Assembly (NCBI GenBank): GCA_044350805.1
Contig: JBILGU010000008.1
Span: 1 to 64,000 of the forward strand
Length of the DNA: 64,000 bases
Reading direction: 5' to 3'
Origin: UBA6136 sp044350805
GTDB lineage: Bacteria; Pseudomonadota; Gammaproteobacteria; Methylococcales; Methylococcaceae
The notes below the pieces were generated by a model, which did no database searches, was not told the origin of the DNA, and saw nothing but the letters and a program-made list of their open reading frames with translations. Below are positions 35,517 through 44,292 of the stretch, piece by piece. The number at the start of each line of letters is the position of its first letter. The first letter of the stretch is position 1. The position numbers were made by a program, and so were the translations under genes.

Positions 35517-35885
35517 TCAACCTTCGATTAGTTCAAAGGCATTCCCGTCGAAATCCCTGCAAAAGAGGACGGGACGTCCTGAACTGCTGGGAAAGGTCGG
35601 CAGACCAGCTAACTTGAGCTTGTTTTCTATGTCCTTTAAATTCCTGACACGTAAAGCGATGTGTCTTCTGATGCCAGGATAGAGCGCTGTTTCATCGTCG
35701 AGATCATGGGTCTTAGCAACGATTAAGTGAATCTGTTCTGAGCCGACGTCGTACCATAATCCATCGAATGTTTTTCCTGGCCGTGAAGGGTTGATGGCCA
35801 GTCCGAGTATGCCTTCATAAAAATCTCTGGCACGTTCAAGGTCGACAACGAGTACGGAGGCGTGATGGATGCCGAGGATGGTCAT
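35517..35885 (-). CDS. Glyoxalase/VOC superfamily protein
   Basis: A single 122-residue VOC module pair: IHHASVLVVDLERARDFYEGILGL and the later VLFCRDFDGNAFELIEG with the metal-binding glutamate near the C-terminus. It could be a lactoylglutathione lyase-like or catechol dioxygenase-like protein; the substrate is unknown. Its start overlaps the stop of the PspC gene by four bases, so it is translated with it. Confidence 0.85.
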   Translation of the reverse strand: MTILGIHHASVLVVDLERARDFYEGILGLAINPSRPGKTFDGLWYDVGSEQIHLIVAKTHDLDDETALYPGIRRHIALRVRNLKDIENKLKLAGLPTFPSSSGRPVLFCRDFDGNAFELIEG

Positions 35886-36943
35886 GGTTGGACGTCTCTT
35901 CGATGAGTCATGGGGTTTTCTTCAGCGGTGGGGGCGAACTTCTCCCGGAGAAAGTGCCCTTGAATGAGCAGAGCTCTAGCATCGCGATCATGCAGTGCCT
36001 TTGAATAACCTTCGAGCGTATGGTCCAGGAGTTCAAGCTGTTCCCCGAGAAGATCTTCCGCTGTTTTTTTATCTCGCACAGGTTCTGATACGAAAAAGGG
36101 ACCCTGGATCTTGAGGTACGCCTCCAGCGTGTCTGGAAGAAAATCAAACGCAATCCGCCGAATTTCATGAGCGCAAACTGGGCCAAACTCATTGAGCGTC
36201 ATTTCGGGAACCCGCAGTAAATGGGTGAGTCGCGTTTCAAGCACTTGAAGGCGCTCGAATGTAGCCGCTGAGGTCCTTGAAGAGAGTTGCCGGGTTAAAG
36301 CGGCCAACTGGATGCTGAAGGCGTCCGCCTCATCAGGCTCAGAGGCTGGATTTCGCCAACCTGAAGATTCGAGTGTTTCGTGCGAAGCGTCAATTAGTCT
36401 GTGGCAGGTCGCTTCAAAACCCAGTCTTAGTCCCTGAATACGTTCATCGTTGCCCGCATCGGACATAAAATGACCGGCACGACTGATTTGGTCGAGGAGG
36501 GAGGGAAATTCAACCAGGGCAAGGCGAGCAATTTCCGGGGTCAGTGTGTTTGGATGCTTGATATCAATCCTTGGCGCAAGACGTCTTATGGCATCGAAGG
36601 ACAATTGAGCCTGATCAGCCAGAAGTGGCGTTTGACTGCGATGAAGGTGGGCAATCTGACGTCCAATTCTAAACAGCTGCCATCGCAGGGGCAGGGACGC
36701 ACCCGTAATAGGGATCTCGTCCCGTGCGGGAACAACGATCCATAAAAGCATGTATACCCATAACCCGAAGCCGCCAAAAAACAGCGAAATCAGGAAAAGA
36801 AGCCGAAACAGGGTCTGACTGAGCCCCGTATAATCAGACAGCCCCGCACAGACCCCTCCCAATCGACTCCGATGGGGATTTCGCATCAGGCGCTTCCTTG
36901 GTGACCCCAGAGGGCTTTTTGATGGTCTTAATTCAGTCATCAT
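35882..36943 (-). CDS. PspC-domain membrane protein with long helical C-terminus
   Basis: Residues 18-75 are a PspC domain: HRSRLGGVCAGLSDYTGL followed by a hydrophobic helix ending LLWIVVP. PspC proteins respond to envelope stress in E. coli together with PspA and PspB. The remaining 280 residues are helical and unlike E. coli PspC, which is only about 120 residues; I do not recognise that part. No pspA or pspB is nearby. The gene is divergent from the DUF455 gene across 38 bases. Confidence 0.75.
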   Translation of the reverse strand: MMTELRPSKSPLGSPRKRLMRNPHRSRLGGVCAGLSDYTGLSQTLFRLLFLISLFFGGFGLWVYMLLWIVVPARDEIPITGASLPLRWQLFRIGRQIAHLHRSQTPLLADQAQLSFDAIRRLAPRIDIKHPNTLTPEIARLALVEFPSLLDQISRAGHFMSDAGNDERIQGLRLGFEATCHRLIDASHETLESSGWRNPASEPDEADAFSIQLAALTRQLSSRTSAATFERLQVLETRLTHLLRVPEMTLNEFGPVCAHEIRRIAFDFLPDTLEAYLKIQGPFFVSEPVRDKKTAEDLLGEQLELLDHTLEGYSKALHDRDARALLIQGHFLREKFAPTAEENPMTHRRDVQP

Positions 36944-36981
36944 TAGAATTCTATACCTAGCAAGGACTCTATCTTCCTATC

Positions 36982-37782
36982 ATGCAGATTCAGGACATCA
37001 CTGAGGCCTGTCTTTTCTCATCCGAGATTGCCGTCAAACTCGAGGCCATGGATCGACTTGATCAGGTTTTGTCATTGGGGCTTCCCGTGGCGCAATTCAA
37101 GGGTGAGATTCGCCCAACGTCCGATGTGATGTTTCCTGAGCGACCTGAGTGGGTGATGCCCCGACAACTCAAAAGGCGCTCCATGACAGATCCTGAAGGC
37201 CTTAAGGTTTTCCTTCATGCGGTGGCGCACATTGAATTTGTGGCGATCCATCTCGCCCTGGATGCAGCGTACCGTTTTCGCGATGTGCCCGATGTGTTTC
37301 GCCGCGATTGGTTGAATGTTGCGGTGGAGGAGTCCCGACACTTCAGGGCTGTGGCTGAGCGTATGAGTGAGGTTTCGGCGGCCTACGGAGATTTTCCTGC
37401 GCATGGTGGTTTGTGGGAGTTGGCAGAATCCACGGCTGATGATCTCCTTGCACGGATGGCCTTGATTCCCCGCTTCATGGAGGCCCGCGGCCTTGATGTG
37501 ACGCCCGGGATGATCGAGAAATTTCAGCAACACGGAGATCAAAGAACCGTTGACGTGCTCAGTTTGATTCTCCGAGAGGAAGTAGGGCACGTGGCCTTGG
37601 GAACCCATTGGTTTCGTTGGGCAGCAGACCATGTCGGGGAGGATTCCGAGGCGATCTACTTTACTCTGATTGAACGGTTTCTCTCAGGAGAGATTCGCGG
37701 GCCTTTTAATGAGAAGGCCCGGATGGAAGCCGGATTTTCCCGCGCTGAACTGGATCGGTTATCCGGGTTCGGCGGTTCTTAA
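36982..37782 (+). CDS. DUF455 ferritin-like protein
   Basis: The 266-residue protein shows the ferritin-like four-helix pattern with paired glutamate/histidine motifs: FLHAVAHIEFVAIHLAL, VAVEESRHFRAV and LREEVGHVALGTHWF. These EH/EExxH motifs suggest a di-metal site. The family (PF04305) has a ferritin-like fold; relatives include MiaE-type tRNA hydroxylase-like proteins, but the function of this branch is not established. It is transcribed away from the PspC gene. Confidence 0.85.
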   Translation: MQIQDITEACLFSSEIAVKLEAMDRLDQVLSLGLPVAQFKGEIRPTSDVMFPERPEWVMPRQLKRRSMTDPEGLKVFLHAVAHIEFVAIHLALDAAYRFRDVPDVFRRDWLNVAVEESRHFRAVAERMSEVSAAYGDFPAHGGLWELAESTADDLLARMALIPRFMEARGLDVTPGMIEKFQQHGDQRTVDVLSLILREEVGHVALGTHWFRWAADHVGEDSEAIYFTLIERFLSGEIRGPFNEKARMEAGFSRAELDRLSGFGGS

Positions 37783-37797
37783 CCCCTTCCTCTCTGA

Positions 37798-38367
37798 TCA
37801 GTTGCGCGGCGGAATGATGACGGTCTCGATCTGACCCTCATCTGGACTCAGGCGCTGAGCGGGCCCATTCGTTGAGGACACCGGGGGTTTCGGCACCATT
37901 TTCGGTGTCGCTGAATGGGTTGAAGCGGGTTCTTTCTGCGCTGTGACTGGAGCATTCGGATTAGGTGGCGTTCCTGCGCTTGGAAAGCCCCGGGCTGAAA
38001 GACAGGCACGAACCTGTGCCTGTGACGGCGCTCTGAATTGCACTTCCCCGTTCGCTGAAACAGATTTGGTTTTTTGGTTCTGACAGCGGTAAATGGCGAC
38101 GAGGAATGGATCGGTCTTGAGGTCTTGGTGGTACCCCATTTGATTGATGCAAGCAAGATAGTTGGTGGGGTCTATGGTGATAGCGGGATCGGCACCTTCC
38201 GGAAGGGGATTAGTCTTGGAGCGTGAGCGGCAAATTTGAGCATCCTGATAATAGGGTTCAGTTTTCTTTCGGGCCTGTAAATGCGCCGAATCATTATCGG
38301 CTCCAAAGGCGTTTCCAGAAATGCAGAGGGGCAGGATCAGAAACAGGGACTCAAGGGCCGTCTTCAT
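37798..38367 (-). CDS. Exported protein of unknown function
   Basis: I do not recognise a family. I choose the ATG at 38367 because it gives a clean signal peptide (MKTALESLFLILPLCISGNA); an upstream ATG at 38406 would add 13 residues. Neither start has a good ribosome site. The mature protein is about 170 residues with six or so cysteines in the pattern CRSRSK, CINQMGY, CQNQK and CLSARGF, which could form disulphides. The C-terminal third is proline/threonine-rich and low-complexity. Alone between convergent neighbours. Confidence 0.6.
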   Translation of the reverse strand: MKTALESLFLILPLCISGNAFGADNDSAHLQARKKTEPYYQDAQICRSRSKTNPLPEGADPAITIDPTNYLACINQMGYHQDLKTDPFLVAIYRCQNQKTKSVSANGEVQFRAPSQAQVRACLSARGFPSAGTPPNPNAPVTAQKEPASTHSATPKMVPKPPVSSTNGPAQRLSPDEGQIETVIIPPRN

Positions 38368-38481
38368 CCGTGCCGGCACGATGACGCTTTTGAAGTGAAT
38401 GCGCATGATTAAACCCGTGAATTCAGTTGAAGGAGCAAGGATAAATTATAGGTGGAAGCGAGCCCTTGACACTTACTGCCA

Positions 38482-39255
38482 TTAACCGGCTCTTTCTAAG
38501 TTCCAGGAAAATAACTCTCTCCGTGGACCTGTCTCATCGACCACCAGGAGCCATTCTTTCCCATTCCACTCAGGAAGAACGAGCCGATCTGATTGGCCGG
38601 ATGGCGTGGTCAGGCGATGAAAGTCAGGCCGATGGGTATGTCCGTGGATCAAGCGATGAACGCAATGACGCTGGATCGCATCCAGGATGGCTTCAGGGTT
38701 GGCATCCATGATTTCGAGCGTTTTACCCCCTTTGTCCCGGCCGCTTTTAAAGCGGTACCAGCGGGCATAAAGACGACGAACCCAAAGAGGTTTGCCAAGG
38801 GCATAGTCACGCCATTCGGCTGTTCTGACGCGCTTTCTGGCTGTTTGATAGCCGATATCATCCGTGCAAAGCAGATCCCCATGGGTCAGAAGGGTGGGGG
38901 TTCCATAGAGGTCAATGACAGCGTAATCCCCAAGGAGAGAGATTCCCGTGTCATGGGCAAATCTTTCGCCCAACAAGAAATCTCGATTGCCCGCCTGAAA
39001 GAAGACGCGCGTTCCCGATTCGGTTAATCGCTTCAGATGGGTTCTTACCTCCCGATAAGGAGAGGAAAAGTCGTCATCGCCAAGATAGGCGTCGAAAAGA
39101 TCGCCAAGGATATAGAGCTGCTCAGACTGAGGTGCTCGATCTGTCAGGAAATGAAGAAAACGGGAGACTGTTTCCGGTCGGGCCGCCGTCAGGTGGAGGT
39201 CCGAAACAAAGAGTGTCTCCCGTCTCGACACGGCAGTTGATTTACTTTGCGTCAA
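38482..39255 (-). CDS. lpxH: UDP-2,3-diacylglucosamine diphosphatase LpxH
   Basis: LpxH cleaves UDP-2,3-diacylglucosamine to lipid X in lipid A synthesis. Calcineurin-fold metal motifs are present: FVSDLHL, LGDLFDAYLGDD, GNRDFLLG, LLTHGD and IHGHTHRP. The longest frame starts at TTG 39255, overlapping the end of the cyclophilin gene by 14 bases; a GTG at 39231 is another candidate. 257 residues is slightly long. Confidence 0.95.
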   Translation of the reverse strand: MTQSKSTAVSRRETLFVSDLHLTAARPETVSRFLHFLTDRAPQSEQLYILGDLFDAYLGDDDFSSPYREVRTHLKRLTESGTRVFFQAGNRDFLLGERFAHDTGISLLGDYAVIDLYGTPTLLTHGDLLCTDDIGYQTARKRVRTAEWRDYALGKPLWVRRLYARWYRFKSGRDKGGKTLEIMDANPEAILDAIQRHCVHRLIHGHTHRPDFHRLTTPSGQSDRLVLPEWNGKEWLLVVDETGPRRELFSWNLERAG

Positions 39256-39853
39256 CGACCGTTGCAGAGAGAATCACAATCGGTGTCTGAGGGACATCGG
39301 TCGGCATCGGGCCACCACGACCCGTTGGAACCGTCGCCATCTTGTCAACGACATCCATGCCTTCTACCACTTCACCAAATACGGCGTAACCGTATCCTTG
39401 CGGGGTCTTGCTTTTAAAGTTCAAGAAGCCGTTATCGACATAGTTGATAAAGAACTGAGCGGTTGCTGACTGAGGGTCCGAAGTTCTAGCCATGGCGATC
39501 GTCCCACGATTGTTCAAAAGTCCGTTATCGGCTTCATTCTCAATCGGTGCCTTGGTGGTCTTTTGATCCCATTTTTCAGTAAATCCACCACCCTGCGCCA
39601 TAAAGCTTTTGATGATGCGATGAAAGATGGTGCCATCGTAGAAGCCATCTTTTACATATCCGAGAAAGTTAGCCGTGCTCACCGGGGCCTTTTCGGCATT
39701 GAGTTGAATGACGATATCGCCAAGGCTGGTGTGCAGCTTAACTTTCGGTGCAGTGGTGGTCACAGGGGCTTTCTCCGTTTTAGAGGTGGCAGCTACAGCG
39801 TTGACCCCGAAGGTCAGGCTTGTAGCTAAGAAGAGGGCAACAATGGGTTTCAT
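39242..39853 (-). CDS. Exported cyclophilin-type peptidyl-prolyl isomerase
   Basis: The 203-residue protein has a signal peptide (PIVALFLATSLTFGVNAVAA) and a cyclophilin domain with FHRIIKSFMAQGG, NRGTIAMAR and QFFINYVDN. Unlike the cytoplasmic PpiB, it would fold proteins in the periplasm (PpiA type). It overlaps lpxH by 14 bases, the same pairing as many proteobacterial ppi-lpxH operons. Confidence 0.93.
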   Translation of the reverse strand: MKPIVALFLATSLTFGVNAVAATSKTEKAPVTTTAPKVKLHTSLGDIVIQLNAEKAPVSTANFLGYVKDGFYDGTIFHRIIKSFMAQGGGFTEKWDQKTTKAPIENEADNGLLNNRGTIAMARTSDPQSATAQFFINYVDNGFLNFKSKTPQGYGYAVFGEVVEGMDVVDKMATVPTGRGGPMPTDVPQTPIVILSATVVDAK

Positions 39854-39870
39854 GCGTTGATCCGTGCGAA

Positions 39871-40281
39871 TTAATACTTCTTGCGGGTATGGCCTGGAAT
39901 AGCGACCCAGCCGCCTTCATCGGCAGGACAGAACGCAACCCCTGAAACCTTGCGAAGGCCATTGGCCGCTGCAATCATTTTTACTTCGCGGCACTGCTGG
40001 CCTTTCCGTGCCACCGTCTTAAGAACGGTGTACTCGCCTGAATTCTTGGTCTTAGGGTTTGACCAGGTGCGTGTCTCTTCATCCTTGGCGGTATTCAAAG
40101 TATTCTGGAGTGCATCTTCGGCAATCCTCCAGTCCTCATCAGTAAAATATTGGTAGGGCGTATCCCACATCGTTGAGCTGTAGGTGCCCCAATAGCCAAT
40201 GGCATGAGCATTTGCACTCAAGAGAACGCTCAAAAGAAATGCAGGTACCAGTGTTCTGGACAAAAGAGAGACAAACTTCAT
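39871..40281 (-). CDS. RT0821/Lpp0805-like small exported protein
   Basis: The ATG at 40281 is right: GGGAGGA lies a few bases before it and it gives a signal peptide (MKFVSLLSRTLVPAFLLSV...ANA). The mature part has EDWRIAEDALQNTLNTA, a TWSNPKTKNSGEYTV block and CREVKMIA...GVAFCPADEGGW, the pattern of the 17-kDa antigen / RT0821-type surface proteins. Here no lipobox is present, so it may be periplasmic rather than a lipoprotein. Function unknown. Confidence 0.75.
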   Translation of the reverse strand: MKFVSLLSRTLVPAFLLSVLLSANAHAIGYWGTYSSTMWDTPYQYFTDEDWRIAEDALQNTLNTAKDEETRTWSNPKTKNSGEYTVLKTVARKGQQCREVKMIAAANGLRKVSGVAFCPADEGGWVAIPGHTRKKY

Positions 40282-40410
40282 CGAGATCCTCCCAAATTCA
40301 ATGGACATAAGCGGTAGCGTGCTAACTTCACAGTCTACCGGTATTGCGGTCGACTGGATATTGCTCCGAAGAAAAGGCTTTCCAGCGCGGGTAGGCGGAG
40401 TTATCGAAAC

Positions 40411-40926
40411 CTATTGCTCGTAGTTCAGTTCGATTTTGACAAAGTCAGGGGTGACGCGGGTGAATTTACCCTGACCCCTTGCGCCCCGAAATTTTCCTGT
40501 CCCCCCCGTTATCGCCCGAAAAGACGGGGTTTGCATGGGCATCCAGGTATCCGGGACCACGGCTGTGCTGAGTCCATCAAGAACGATTGAGTCACGTCCG
40601 TTGGGATAGTGCACCACCATATGAAACAAGCGGGTCTCTTGATGATTTGTCGCCGGGCTTGCGGGCACTGTAATCATCATGCTGGTCTCTGCATTCGCAA
40701 CAGGTGTAAGAGTTGCTTTGGGACGTGCATAGAGATTGTTGTGGGTGGTATAGCCATTCCCCATGCTCCGCATCGGAGTCTGTGGCATCTGAATCGATGC
40801 AGAATCCATGATCAGGCTGTAGAGGGTCAGATGCTTTTCGATGGCGTACCCCTGGGTTGGGAAGAGGACCATCAGCGCCGTCAGAAGGAAAGGCAGGTCA
40901 GTGAAGCGAATGTTTCGAGATGACAT
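40411..40926 (-). CDS. Dirigent/allene-oxide-cyclase-like exported protein
   Basis: A signal peptide (LPFLLTALMVLFPTQGYA) leads to a beta-rich domain of about 145 residues. The motif AITGGTGKFRGARGQGKF is the signature of the dirigent / allene oxide cyclase-like beta-barrel, in which plants steer stereoselective coupling or cyclisation. Bacterial members are known, but their function is not. The length suits one barrel domain. It is divergent from the degenerate ABC gene, 194 bases away; the gap holds no named site. Confidence 0.7.
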   Translation of the reverse strand: MSSRNIRFTDLPFLLTALMVLFPTQGYAIEKHLTLYSLIMDSASIQMPQTPMRSMGNGYTTHNNLYARPKATLTPVANAETSMMITVPASPATNHQETRLFHMVVHYPNGRDSIVLDGLSTAVVPDTWMPMQTPSFRAITGGTGKFRGARGQGKFTRVTPDFVKIELNYEQ

Positions 40927-41120
40927 GTTCTTAGAAGAGTAATGGATGGCTATGGGATCCTATGCAAACCAAGCATCGGCCGTGTAATCCGACCTCCTGC
41001 CTTAAGTCTAGCCTGAACTTTGATGGATTTTTTGAATTTTGAGCGCGAACGGAATGCCGAGTGGATTCGATTCCCTGACTGATAGAATGGTTAAATGGCT
41101 ATGATGCGAGTTCACTGCTG

Positions 41121-42854
41121 ATGTTTCGTCTGCCCGTTAACGATCAGGGCTGGGGATTGTTCACGCGCCTTATCGGCAATTTTCGTAAATCGCCGCAGGG
41201 GAGCCGGGCGTTTCGTTTTTTCATCGCGCTCTTGGTTCTCCTTCTCCTCCTGAACGGGCTGAATATTCTCAATAGTTACGTCGGTCGTGACTTCATGACG
41301 GCGCTGGCCGATCGAAACCAGCCGCTTTTCATCAAACAAGCCATTCTCTGGGCTTCCGTCTTTGTGTTTTTGACCGTAGTGGCTGTGGTGCTCCGATTTT
41401 GTGAGGAGCGACTGGGGCTTTTGTGGCGAGAATTCATGACGCATCAGTTCGTCAGGATGTATGTCTCGCCATTGGTCTATTACCGGATGAATGACGACCT
41501 GATCCGGCAAAGTGGCGTTGAGCACCCCGATCAGCGTATTGCAGAGGACGTCAAAACCTTTACGACCGTAACGCTATCGTTCATTTTGATGTCCTTGAAT
41601 GGACTTTTTACCGTGGTCGCATTTTCTGGCGTGCTCTGGATGATTAGTCCCTGGCTCTTTGGCGCAGCGATTCTCTATGCCGTCGGTGGCACCCTGCTAA
41701 CCGTCGTGTTGGGTGCTCGCCTGGTGGATTTGAACTACAAGCAGCTCGATCATGAAGCGGCTTTTCGTTCCAGTCTGATTCATGTTCGAGAGCGCGCTGA
41801 ATCGATTGCACTGCTCCATCATGAAATTCGACTGCGTGGCCGGATTATCCGGCTTTTCGAGCGACTAGTGACCAATTGGCGCATTGTCATTGGCGTGAAC
41901 CGAAATCTTGGTTTCTTCACCACGGGATACAACTGGATGATTCAGATCATACCGGTGCTTTTGGTGGCCCCGCTTTATATGCAGGGTAAGGTCGAGTTCG
42001 GCGTGGTGACCCAATCTGCGATGGCCTTTTCCATGCTGGTTGGTGCCTTTTCTCTGATCGTGACTCAATTTCAGTCCTTGTCTTCGTTTGCTGCAGTCAT
42101 CCAGCGACTGATCAGTCTTTGGTACTTGATTGAGGTGGCACAAGTTTCCACGGTATCGGGCCTCGACCTCGAGGAAACTCAGGGTGATATCGGATTTGAT
42201 CACCTGACGCTCCTTTCTCCGATCGACAAGCGAGTTCTGGTCAAGGATCTCAGCGTGACGATTGAGCCAGGGCAATGGGTGCTGGTCAGCGGAGATGAGA
42301 TGGCGAGAGATGCTCTGTTTAAAGCACTTGCCGGAATCTATGATGCAGGCAATGGGACCGTCAGAAGACCCAATCTCGAAGAGATCCGTTTCTTACCTGA
42401 TCGTCCTTATATACCGCCAGGTACCCTGCGTCAGGCCCTGGTCTCAAAGCGACGTTCCCATGAATATTCTGATGAAGCCATCATCGCGGTTCTCGAGATG
42501 GTCGGGCTGACTGACATCCTTGGGCGTTCCGGGGGGCTGGACCTTGAACAGGAATGGGACAGCCTCTTATCCCCGCATGAACAGCGCCAAGTCTCTTTTG
42601 CTCGCATCTTGATTACCGAACCCCAGGTCGTGGTTATGGCCAATCCCTGTCGCGACATGACACCCGAAGCAAGGGCGCGAGTCTTTGATCTCCTGCTGCA
42701 GCGAAAACTCACGCTGATCATCATGGGAAGTGCTGATCGCTGGTCGACAGCTGCCGATTCCTCTATCGTCTACGATGCCATCTTAGAGCTTGATCCCGGC
42801 GGTCAGTGGCGCTATGAACAGAAGCCCTTAAAGGGTGATTCAGAATTGAATTAG
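41121..42854 (+). CDS. SbmA/YddA-type ABC half-transporter with degenerate ATPase domain
   Basis: Residues 30-335 match the SbmA/BacA-like (ABCD-type) membrane domain: VGRDFMTALADRN near 54-66 and about six helices. Residues 355-565 still align to a nucleotide-binding domain, but each catalytic motif is broken. Walker A reads SGDEMARDALF (390-400) with no GKS/T. The Q-loop has D427 in FLPDRPY, the signature is LSPHEQ (483-488), Walker B is VVVMAN (503-508) lacking Asp and Glu, and the H-loop is MGSAD. The frame is intact and 577 residues is normal, so this is not a simple pseudogene. It may be a channel-like or regulatory relative. Confidence 0.8.
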   Translation: MFRLPVNDQGWGLFTRLIGNFRKSPQGSRAFRFFIALLVLLLLLNGLNILNSYVGRDFMTALADRNQPLFIKQAILWASVFVFLTVVAVVLRFCEERLGLLWREFMTHQFVRMYVSPLVYYRMNDDLIRQSGVEHPDQRIAEDVKTFTTVTLSFILMSLNGLFTVVAFSGVLWMISPWLFGAAILYAVGGTLLTVVLGARLVDLNYKQLDHEAAFRSSLIHVRERAESIALLHHEIRLRGRIIRLFERLVTNWRIVIGVNRNLGFFTTGYNWMIQIIPVLLVAPLYMQGKVEFGVVTQSAMAFSMLVGAFSLIVTQFQSLSSFAAVIQRLISLWYLIEVAQVSTVSGLDLEETQGDIGFDHLTLLSPIDKRVLVKDLSVTIEPGQWVLVSGDEMARDALFKALAGIYDAGNGTVRRPNLEEIRFLPDRPYIPPGTLRQALVSKRRSHEYSDEAIIAVLEMVGLTDILGRSGGLDLEQEWDSLLSPHEQRQVSFARILITEPQVVVMANPCRDMTPEARARVFDLLLQRKLTLIIMGSADRWSTAADSSIVYDAILELDPGGQWRYEQKPLKGDSELN

Positions 42855-42881
42855 AGGGCCGCGTTGTGGCCGGCCATCCGT

Positions 42882-42887
42882 TATAAT
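42882..42887 (+). promoter_or_regulatory. -10 element that would make gltX nearly leaderless
   Basis: TATAAT ends ten bases before the ATG at 42898, so transcription would begin about four bases before the start codon. There is no ribosome site. A good -35 is not visible at 16-18 bases. Confidence 0.4.
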
Positions 42888-42897
42888 CCGGACATCC

Positions 42898-44292
42898 ATG
42901 TCCACACATCCAATTAAAACCCGCTTTGCCCCGAGTCCTACCGGTCTCATTCACATTGGCAATGCCCGCACCGCGCTGTTCAGTGCACTTCTTGGCGATC
43001 GCTTTCTTTTGCGGATTGAAGACACGGACGCCGAACGCAGTGATACGGCATTCGTCGAAGCATTGATTGATGATCTCCAGTGGCTTGGCCTCTCCTGGGA
43101 GGAGGGCCCAAAGAATGCAACGCCCACGGGCGACTGGTTCCAGTCTGCCCGCGGCGAGATATACAGCACTTACTATCAGAAACTCGAGGCCTGCGGTATG
43201 GCTTATCCTTGCTTTTGTTCTCAACAGGAGCTTGAGATTCATCGCAAGGTGCAGCTTTCTTCAGGGCGTCCGCCTCGATACAGCGGTAAATGCGCAAAGC
43301 TGACTGCCGAGGAGCAGTCTCAGAGGTTGGCGAGCGGTTTGCAGCCGACCTTGCGGTTCCGGGTTGATTCAGGAAGCGTTGTCGAGTTTATCGATGGGGG
43401 GCGAGGCCCTCAGAAATTTCTGAGCGATGATATCGGTGACTTTATCATTCGGCGCGCTGATGGCAGCGCGGCGTTCTTTTTTTGTAATGCCATCGATGAT
43501 GCTCTCATGGGTGTTACGCGTGTGGTCCGCGGTGAGGACCATCTAACCAATACGCCGCGCCAGATCCTGATTTTAAATGCGCTTGATCTCCCCGTTCCAC
43601 AGTATGTCCATACCGCTCTGATTCTCGGTGATGATGGTGCGCCGCTTTCTAAACGAAATGGAAGTCGCAGCATTCAGGAATTGCGAGAATCAGGTTATTT
43701 TGCTCTGGCGATCATCAATGTGATGGCTCGCCTTGGACATCACTATGAAAACGATGCCCTGATGGATTTTAAGAGCCTTAAGGCTGGATTTAATCTGGGG
43801 TCACTCGGACGATCTCCGGCCCGTTTCGACATTACTCACCTTCATCACTGGCAGAGCCTCGTTCTTAGGCAAGTGACGGATGACGAACTGGATGCCTGGC
43901 TTCATGCGGAAACACGGGCCCAGATCCCCCCCGATGCTTGGCCAGCTTTTCGGGAGTTGGTTCGCAGTAATTGCGAATTTCCCCAAGAAGCCCACGCGTG
44001 GGCGCAGATCCTTTTTACAGACGCTCCTTTTGCTTCTGACGAAGCGCCTGAAGCGGATGAATCCTATTTCCGGGCGGCCCTCAAGGCTCATCAAGAACAC
44101 CCAGCGGACTTTGCAGGTTTTATCGCGAGCTTGAAGGCCGCATCGGGGGCCAAGGGCAAAGCCCTGTTCATGCCGCTTCGCATGGCTCTGAGTGGTCGCC
44201 ATGATGGACCGGAGCTCGCCCAACTCTACCTTTTGCTGCCCTCTGCCCGCCTGCAGCAACGACTGATGGCGCCCATTGCACTAAAAGACTGA
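42898..44292 (+). CDS. gltX: Glutamyl-tRNA synthetase
   Basis: Class I synthetase of 464 residues charging tRNA-Glu (and possibly tRNA-Gln). RFAPSPTGLIHIGNARTAL holds the HIGH-type motif, CFC at about 103-105 with a later YSGKC forms the zinc site of GluRS, and PLSKRNGSRSI is the KMSKR loop. No glnS or gatCAB is in the window, so tRNA-Gln specificity cannot be judged. The stop and the cysS start share bases (TGATG). Confidence 0.95.
   Translation: MSTHPIKTRFAPSPTGLIHIGNARTALFSALLGDRFLLRIEDTDAERSDTAFVEALIDDLQWLGLSWEEGPKNATPTGDWFQSARGEIYSTYYQKLEACGMAYPCFCSQQELEIHRKVQLSSGRPPRYSGKCAKLTAEEQSQRLASGLQPTLRFRVDSGSVVEFIDGGRGPQKFLSDDIGDFIIRRADGSAAFFFCNAIDDALMGVTRVVRGEDHLTNTPRQILILNALDLPVPQYVHTALILGDDGAPLSKRNGSRSIQELRESGYFALAIINVMARLGHHYENDALMDFKSLKAGFNLGSLGRSPARFDITHLHHWQSLVLRQVTDDELDAWLHAETRAQIPPDAWPAFRELVRSNCEFPQEAHAWAQILFTDAPFASDEAPEADESYFRAALKAHQEHPADFAGFIASLKAASGAKGKALFMPLRMALSGRHDGPELAQLYLLLPSARLQQRLMAPIALKD

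Noticed and set aside
42898..44292. GltX as an aberrant synthetase because HIGH reads HIGN and KMSKR reads LSKRN
   Set aside because: Such variations are common in normal glutamyl-tRNA synthetases.
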